Source: Lactifluus volemus (taxonomy: Eukaryota; Basidiomycota; Agaricomycetes; Russulales; Russulaceae). From it: a stretch of DNA of 64,000 nt. The notes beneath the pieces are model-generated. The model ran no database searches. It had not been told where the DNA came from and saw only the letters and a program-made list of their open reading frames with translations. A program made the translations under genes and the position numbers. Below, piece by piece: positions 57,975 through 64,000 of the stretch. Position 1 is the stretch's first letter. Each line of letters begins with the position of its first letter. The stretch covers positions 1-64,000 of the forward strand of contig WTXI01000056.1 in assembly GCA_022376515.1 (NCBI GenBank), read 5' to 3'.

Positions 57975-60773
57975 TCAGACCTTGAAGTGCAAGCCAAGTT
58001 CGCGCGTGAGGCGGCTATGCTTTTCTCGCACTAAGCCCTTCGTAAAAATATCAGCAAGTTGGTCGTCCGTCGGAATATACGACAAGTCAATGTCTCCAGC
58101 GGCAACCTTCTCGCGCAAGAAGTGATATCGCAAGTCAATGTGCTTCATGCGATCATGGAACTCGGGGTTCCGCGCGATGGAAATCGCGGACTGATTGTTG
58201 ACACGGAGGACGGTAGGTGAGGCGACGTCGATGCCAAGTTCGCTGAGGAAACGATGCAGCCATACGGCTTCCTTGGTAGCGTAAGCGACGGCGATGTACT
58301 CGGCTTCGGTGCTCGAGAGCGCGACCGACGATTGCTTCTTCGATCCCCAACTGATGGCACCCCCTGCAAGCATAAAGACGAAACCGGAGGTGGATTTCCG
58401 ATCGTTGATATCGCTAGCCCAGTCAGCGTCCACAAAACCGCGTAGGACAGTGCCGTCAGGGGTTCCGCGTCGATAGATGAGGCGGAGGTCAGACGATCCT
58501 CGTAAATATTTAAAAACGCGATCGAGAGAATGAAAGTGAGATGCGCCGGGGGTGGCATTGTGGCGTCCGAGCGCTCTGACGGTGTAGGCTAGGTCAGGAC
58601 GGGTGCACAGCATAGGGTACATCAGAGCCCCGACAGCACTTTGATAGGGCTTTGGGTCAGACTCGGATTGAGCCAACTTGCAAAGGTGCTCGTTAGCAAG
58701 GGCAGGGGTGGAGATGGGACGGACAGTAGATTTCCCAAAACGATCTAAGATGTCGTTTAGGTACTTTTCTTGCGAGAGAGAAATCCACCCGGCGGTACGA
58801 TCGCGGGTGACGTGCATGCCGAGGATCCACGTGAGATTTCCTAAGTTGGTCATCTCGTAGTGCTGGCATAGGAGCGCTTTGTCGCGTTCGATTTCCTGCA
58901 AGCTGGTAGAGGCAAGGGTGATGTCGTCGACATACAGAGCAATGATAGACATGTCTTTGTCAGAGGAACGAGTGAAGATCGCGTGGTCAGAATGTGTACT
59001 GCGATATCCCATAGCGGTCAGTCTCGCTCTAATGTTCTCGTACCAGACACGTCCACCCTGTTTGGTGCCATAGACAGCCTTGCGGAGTCGAAGAACCATG
59101 CCGTTGGGGACGTTGAAGCCAGGAGGGGGATTCATGAAGATCTCCTCCTTGAGCACGCCGTTAAGGTATGCCGACTTAACGTCCATTTGGTGGAGCTCAA
59201 GGTCCCTCTCCGCGGCAATCGCGAGAATCGCGCGGAGGGAAGCAAGTTTCGCGACTGGGGCGAACGTCTCGTCGAAGTCAATGCCCTCGACTTGCGTGAA
59301 CCCTTGAGCAACTACACGGGCCTTGTACTTTTGGATCGTCCCGTCAGGGCCACGCTTGACGCGGAAAACCCACCGGCTGCCCACAATCTTGCGATCGCGG
59401 GGACGAGGGACGATTTCGAAGACACCCATCTGCTCAAAAGCTTCGCGTTCGTTATCGCAGGCGGATACCCATTCGGCAGCGTCGGGTCGTGCCATGGCCT
59501 CATCGAAAGTGCGCGGGTCACTATTGAATTTGGTTTCGGCGACGCTAACGCGCACGGGGGGTCGGCGATTGTACGCGCTAATTTCATAACAAGGGTCGTC
59601 GTCGCGAGCAGGTGCGCGGGTGACACGTTTTGGGCGTGATTCGAGTGTAGGAGAGTCGCGCGGTACGGGCGCGGGAGCTGGTGCATCGTTCTCGCTATCG
59701 TTTTTGTCGTCGTTTTTGTCGATGATGACACGTTCGTGAGTGGGCCCCCCTTCGTCGAAAACAACGTCGCGAGAGTTGTAAATCTTGTGCGAGGGGCGAT
59801 GAATTAATCTGAAGGCTTTGTAGTTCGATGCAAGGCCAAGGAAGGTGCACTGCTGGGAATGAGAAGAGAGCTTTGAGCGGTGATCCTTGGGCATGTGCAT
59901 ATGCGCGGGGCAACCGAAAATGCGAAGGCGGGAGACGTCAGGTTTGTTGCCACTCCAGGCTTCCTCCGGGGTCAGGTCAGGGAGGGAGCTGGTGGGCAGG
60001 CAGTTGTGTAAGACGGCGGCGTATTCGATGGCGTCGTACCAAAACGACTCGGGGAGGTTGGCATCAGCAAGCATCGTTCGAACCTTGTCAAGGAGCGTAC
60101 GGTTCATGCGCTCCGAGACCCCGTTATGTTCGGGGGTATCAGCGGTAGTGATTTCCTGCTTGATACCTTTCTCGACGAAATACTTAGTAGGTACCTTCCC
60201 AGTATATTCACCTCCGCCGTCGGAACGTAATATTTTGACGTTTTTACCGGTCTCGCGCTCGACACGAGCGACGAAAGCCTTCAGGTTTTGGAGAAGGTCG
60301 GATTTGAGCTTCAGTCCGACAACAGAAACTTTTCGGGTCGAGTCATCGGTGAACGTCGCGAAATATTCGAAACCTTGACAGGATCGAGTCGGAAGTTTGC
60401 CGCAGATATCCGAAAAAACGCGGCCGAGAATTTCAGTAGCGCGCGTGTGGGTCGTCTTCGAGATATCGATCCGGGCTTGTTTTCCGGTGAGGCATGGCTC
60501 ACAGATCGCAGACGTACTCGTAGGCCCATTTATCACCATCCCTTGCACCATCCCTTTGTCTACCATTCTCACTATGGTTTCGTTGCTAACGTGTCCGAGT
60601 CTTCGGTGCCATACAGCCAGCGTGGCCGAGGATCCAGCATCCTCACTGAGGAGGGCGATTTGGTCGGGCGCGGGAGGATTTTCATCTTCGCGCGGGAAAG
60701 TAGTGACCGTGGCGATGCGGATTTTCTCGGAGACGATGGTCCGAATGTCCATAATGTACAGATTAGCGGACAT
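57975..60773 (-). pseudogene. Copia 2 integrase-RT-RNase H frame
   Basis: Continues from gag after a one-base frameshift. Blocks seen: WHRRLGHVSNETI, integrase GGGEYTGKV and TPEHNGVSER, RT with ALYVDDIT, and RNase H with FVDADWAS and SSTEAEY. In RNase H the usual acidic residue of the DNQSA block is Asn (VNNQSA), which should impair the nuclease. The stop is 7 bp from the 3' LTR. Confidence 0.9.
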
Positions 60774-62464
60774 GTGGCCTTGGCATGTAGTGACACCAGA
60801 TTTGTCTCGAAGAGAGCAAGAATCATCAGTGAAGAGGGACTAGCACCACGTTGCGTGAGATAAGAGACAGAGAGGAGGTTCCCATGGAGCTCGGGCACAA
60901 AAAGAACTTCCTGGAGGATAGCACTTCTCCAGCGGTCGTCAGCGCGCATGCGGACGTGCACGCGGCCTACGCCAGTCGCGAGGATGGACCGTGCATCGCC
61001 AAGCGTCACTTTTATGGGAACGGAGAGAGGGGTGAAATGGGTGAACCAAGAGCGGTTGCATGACATCGTACGAGACGCTCCGGAATCAAGAATCCAAGAT
61101 TCGAGGAGCGCAGGGGAAGTGTGAGCGGAGTAGAGGAAGACTTCCTCGTCGGTTGAGGCTATCGCAACTTTTGCGGACGCGGGGGCAGGCGCGGAAGTCG
61201 ATGGCGTGGTCTGCGACGTTGAGGTTGTCGCGGTTGCGGCTTTCGCTTCTTTTTCCTTTTGCGCCTTCAGTTTCCGGCATTCGCTGACATCGTGACCGGT
61301 GAAGTTGCAGTGTGTACACTTCTTCTTCTGGTCTTTGCGTTTGTTGCGCTCCCCTTTTCCTTTGTCTTTGTCTGTGTCCTTTTTCTCCGATTTCTTCTTG
61401 CCGTCCTTGCCCTTCTTGGCAGCCTTAGCGTAGAACGCGGCTGCGCCGTCCCCAGATTCACGGATGCGAGAATCTTCGTCTGTTAGAATGCGAAGTTTGA
61501 TGTTCTCTGCCGTCTGATCAAGAGGGTTGAGGTTATTGAGTACGACTTTGAGCATTCGGTGAGAAGGGGAGAGGGCGTTGGTTATCGCGTGAGCAATCTG
61601 CTGGTCCGTGAACGGAGATCCGGCTTCGGCAAGACGGTGGGAAGCGTCGATCATCGCATTGATTTGCGGTTCGAGGGGCTCGGCGTCGTTGAGAGGGGTA
61701 CTGAAAAGGCGGGTCATCAGCTGAGAGAGCTTGTGGCCCCCTCGACCCTCGAAACGCGCAGAGAGGCAGTCAAGACACTCCTTAGCTGTCTGAGCATGGA
61801 AGATTAGATGGGCAGGCTCGCCGGTGAGAGACAGAGCGATAAGCGAGAAGGCCTGCTGGTCTTTTTCATCCCATGCAGCAGCTTCGGCTGGATAGATCAA
61901 CGGGTGAGGGCGCGGATCGTTGAGGACAATCAGGAGCCTGTAACTCCTCAAGACAACGTGCATATGGAAACGCCACACCGAAAAATTGCTGCCGTCTTGT
62001 TCGAGCGGCGGAATATCGTAGCGTTGCGATATAACCGCTGGGCCAGGTACCGCAGGAGGGAAATGAGCCGGTGGAATTACAGGAGGTAGGTGAGCCGGCG
62101 GAACTCCTTGAGGCGGGTGGACTGGTGGAACAATAGGTTGATGGCGTGCCCATGGGATTGCGCCCGGGCGTTGCACCGGTGGGATCGCATCGGGTTGGTG
62201 CATCGCATCGGGTTGATGCACGGGCGGAAAACCGTATGGCCGAAAAAGCGATGGGGTGCTGGCTACCGAGGATAACGCGGAAGCACGAGCAGAGCCATGA
62301 GGAGAGCCATAGGCGGAACCATGAGCTGAACCGTGGACGGAACCATGAACGGAGTCATGAGCGGAATCATGGATGGAGCCATGGAGAGAACCAGCAGGAC
62401 CGGCGACAGCGTCGTCGTCGGCTGGGTCTGGGTCCGCGGCGTGTTGTGCGGCGGCTTGGCTCAT
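60572..62464 (-). pseudogene. Copia 2 gag-protease, frameshifted
   Basis: From ATG 62464: a His/Gly/Ser tandem-repeat N-terminus (units such as VHGS and AHGS, encoded by degenerate 12-bp repeats at about 62296-62400), a proline-rich segment, the gag core, the CCHC knuckle CTHCNFTGHDVSEC and the protease motif LDSGASRTM. Near 60830, after LLSVSYLTQRGASP, one T appears to be missing and the frame shifts; the frame that carries on to the integrase overlaps this one. Confidence 0.9.
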
Positions 62465-62523
62465 GCTACGTGTGATGGGAGACAGCGTGGGTGGACTTAG
62501 CTAGAGACTCGGGTCTCGTAATC

Positions 62524-62908
62524 TGTTATAGTTTAACTCAGCGCGAGGAAATGGAAACGCTGGTATTCGTAGCTAACCTGTTATAGTTTAACTAAACAAG
62601 TAGTCGATAAGTTTTACTGCAGCTACAAGAAAAAGATAAAGATACTCACCTCAGCGCGAGGAAATGGAAACGCTGAGGTGTTGCCCCGCCAGGCGGGGGC
62701 TTATATGCTCATGGTGTCGTATGTGCAATGTGAATACGAGGAGGGGCTATAGTGGAGTCGAAGGTACTCGAAAAAATTAAAAGTGGGCATCAGAGCCCCT
62801 AGTAAAGTACCAAGCGGTTGAAAAAGGATAGACTAGCGAATTCGACGATCTGTCGTCGATGGTCCGTGTGCAGCCACTTTAGGGCTGGCTTATGTCCGAT
62901 CTCCAACA
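62524..62908 (-). repeat. Copia 2 5' LTR with promoter
   Basis: Partner of 57582-57967 with the intact ACCTCAGCG stem. The minus-strand CATATAAGC near 62699-62707, followed by the GC hairpin, is the likely core promoter of the element. Confidence 0.95.
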
Positions 62909-63125
62909 GAGATAGAGGGTAACGGGAAAAGAGCGGGGCTCTGGATAGAGCCTGTCTGCTTTTGAAGGGCATACCGCATACCTTGTGCACGTCAACTCAT
63001 AAAAGCAGTCAGAATCAGCGTTGACATGCCTCTTAGATAAAGAACCTACCATTTTCAGTGCCTAATAGCCCCAGGGTCATGACTCCATGTCATGGGTAGA
63101 CCACACAACGTCACAGTTTTCGGTT
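62909..63125. other. Remnant of an array downstream module
   Basis: From about 62998 the DNA matches the sequence immediately 3' of array genes (GTCAGAATCAGCGTTGACAT, as near 51172). The preceding 85 bp are unrelated to the array. No gene. Confidence 0.55.
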
Positions 63126-63244
63126 CTACTCTGGACAATCAGAGGAGGATATGATGTCAAGGGAATGACGCGAAGCATCTGTTGCTATGTCAGCGACGGA
63201 CGCGGCTGACTTGTGTGACCGTTCAGGGATTTCCACATTAGCAG
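63126..63244 (-). pseudogene. C-terminal end of a tenth DUF6535 gene
   Basis: The last 39 or so codons of an array gene (EIPERSHKSAASVADIATDA...SSSD) with the stop at 63126-63128. It is closest to the end of G9, which also has EIPERSHES. It is interrupted upstream by the LTR starting at 63245, so the rest of the gene should lie to the right of the window. Confidence 0.8.
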
Positions 63245-64000
63245 TGTAAGGTGGACCTTACCTGCACCTTCGAATTCGCCGATTTCACATCCAAACTCAT
63301 CCCCGCACCTGCCCTAAACATCGACCCGATTCGGACGTCTCGATTCCGTCAACCTGCCGCTGCGCCTCTCCGCAAAATCAACATCACCACAATCACCAAC
63401 TCCAACGTGTTCTCAGCTGAAGACACCCGTCGGACAGCCTTTCAAAGTGTATGGACTTGTACTTATTGTTGGAATATGAGCCCGGAGGCAAAAGCCTTAT
63501 ATTGTAATGTACAGAAGGTACAACTTTTATATCCCCCAAGGGGGGGGATTGGACATGTATATATGTGTATGTACATGTATAAAGCCTTCTAGATGGTTCA
63601 AGAAAGGGCTCTAAGTAGTAAATGGTATGCTAAAAGGGGGCAGAGGAGCACCCATAAGTAGCAGAAAGTGTACTGTAAAGTGCTATATTAAATAGCCAAA
63701 TCTGGAGTCATTTACCTCGGCCGAAATTCCCGTCTTGCTCGGAGTTGATTTCCAACACTTATTGAGTATCTCCCACTGTTGGGACCTTCACATAATCACA
63801 TCAGTCTTTGGCAGTGCTTACTTTTAGTTTATTTGGACCCTTTTAGCATCTTGTTCAGAACCTTTCTATCATGACTGGTGCTATGAGACGCCGCTTATCA
63901 GTGCGCTACTACTCTCCCACTGCCTCTTACCCCTTTTTACGGACCATCAAGTGACGTTGCACACAAGGGTAAGCTGTTCGGAGCGTTGCTGGTGCAGCGC
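63245..64000 (+). mobile_element. Second copy of the G9-type LTR, running off the window
   Basis: Begins TGTAAGGTGGACCTTACC and matches the minus strand of 52884-53778 from its 53778 end down to about 53317, with a 291-bp insertion in between. Whether it is solo or the edge of a full element cannot be seen. It again sits inside the coding sequence of a DUF6535 gene. Confidence 0.85.
63467..63757. mobile_element. Nested solo LTR (291 bp)
   Basis: TGTTGGAA...TTCCAACA ends, with the 5-bp duplication CTTAT at 63462-63466 and 63758-63762. The empty site is seen in the sister LTR near 53562. It inserted after the host LTR. Confidence 0.9.

Larger units (their letters stand above)
57582..62908 (-). 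mobile_element. Copia LTR retrotransposon 2 (5.3 kb)
   Basis: LTRs of 386 bp (57582-57967) and 385 bp (62524-62908) with TG...CA ends are flanked by GAGAT at 57577-57581 and 62909-62913. The order gag, protease, integrase, RT, RNase H on the minus strand marks it as Ty1/Copia. A G-rich polypurine tract (GAGGGGGTG) lies against the 3' LTR. The LTRs differ by about three substitutions and a one-base gap, so the insertion is recent. It is unrelated to Copia 1 at the LTR level. Confidence 0.95.

Noticed and set aside
63251..63592. Plus-strand 113-codon frame MDLTCTFEFAD
   Set aside because: It is LTR sequence; the same frame appears on the minus strand in the LTR within G9, so its recurrence reflects the repeat and not a gene.

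Overview
This is nuclear DNA from a mushroom-forming basidiomycete (Agaricomycetes). The genes are split by introns of about 50-60 bp with GT-AG ends. The families present (DUF6535 membrane proteins, a DUF6532 protein, a Plavaka-type DNA transposase, fungal Copia elements and an endocytic SLA1 gene) are a combination typical of Agaricomycetes. No tRNA, rRNA or CRISPR array was seen.

The backbone is a tandem array of DUF6535 genes, all on the minus strand. There is one divergent member (819-2548) and eight closely related members: G2 3304-11241, G3 14388-16887, G4 23862-26410, G5 28901-31329, G6 32882-35299, G7 37106-39530, G8 47667-50004, G9 51260-54782. Two further remnants lie at 55116-55410 and 63126-63244, so the array continues past the right edge. 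Each array gene has three exons: a tiny first exon, a soluble second exon, and a long third exon carrying four hydrophobic segments, a conserved C-terminal domain and a variable Pro/Ser/Thr-rich tail. Repeated non-coding modules accompany the genes: a downstream (3') module for almost every copy and an upstream (promoter-side) module for G4-G8. The array therefore grew by duplication of whole units. Two units also carry a dead copy of the 5' end of SLA1, whose nearly complete gene sits at 18653-22339.

The array has been heavily colonised by mobile elements. They are: a 5.45-kb Copia inside the 56-bp second intron of G2; a 5'-truncated LINE upstream of G2 (11401-12326); a 707-bp element with perfect 42-bp inverted repeats (26740-27446); a 6.2-kb Plavaka DNA transposon (about 40679-46894) with an apparently intact transposase and a nine-exon DUF6532 gene; a solo LTR at 46928-47261; an 895-bp solo LTR that splits the long exon of G9; a second Copia at 57582-62908; and, at the right edge, a copy of the G9-type LTR that itself contains a 291-bp solo LTR. 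Several target-site duplications can be read directly.

The most notable points are the duplicating and recombining DUF6535 membrane-protein family with its shared regulatory modules, the Plavaka element that encloses a DUF6532 gene, and the history of the SLA1 duplications. The role of the DUF6535 array is unknown. A fast-evolving surface or recognition family is a reasonable hypothesis but nothing in the sequence proves it.
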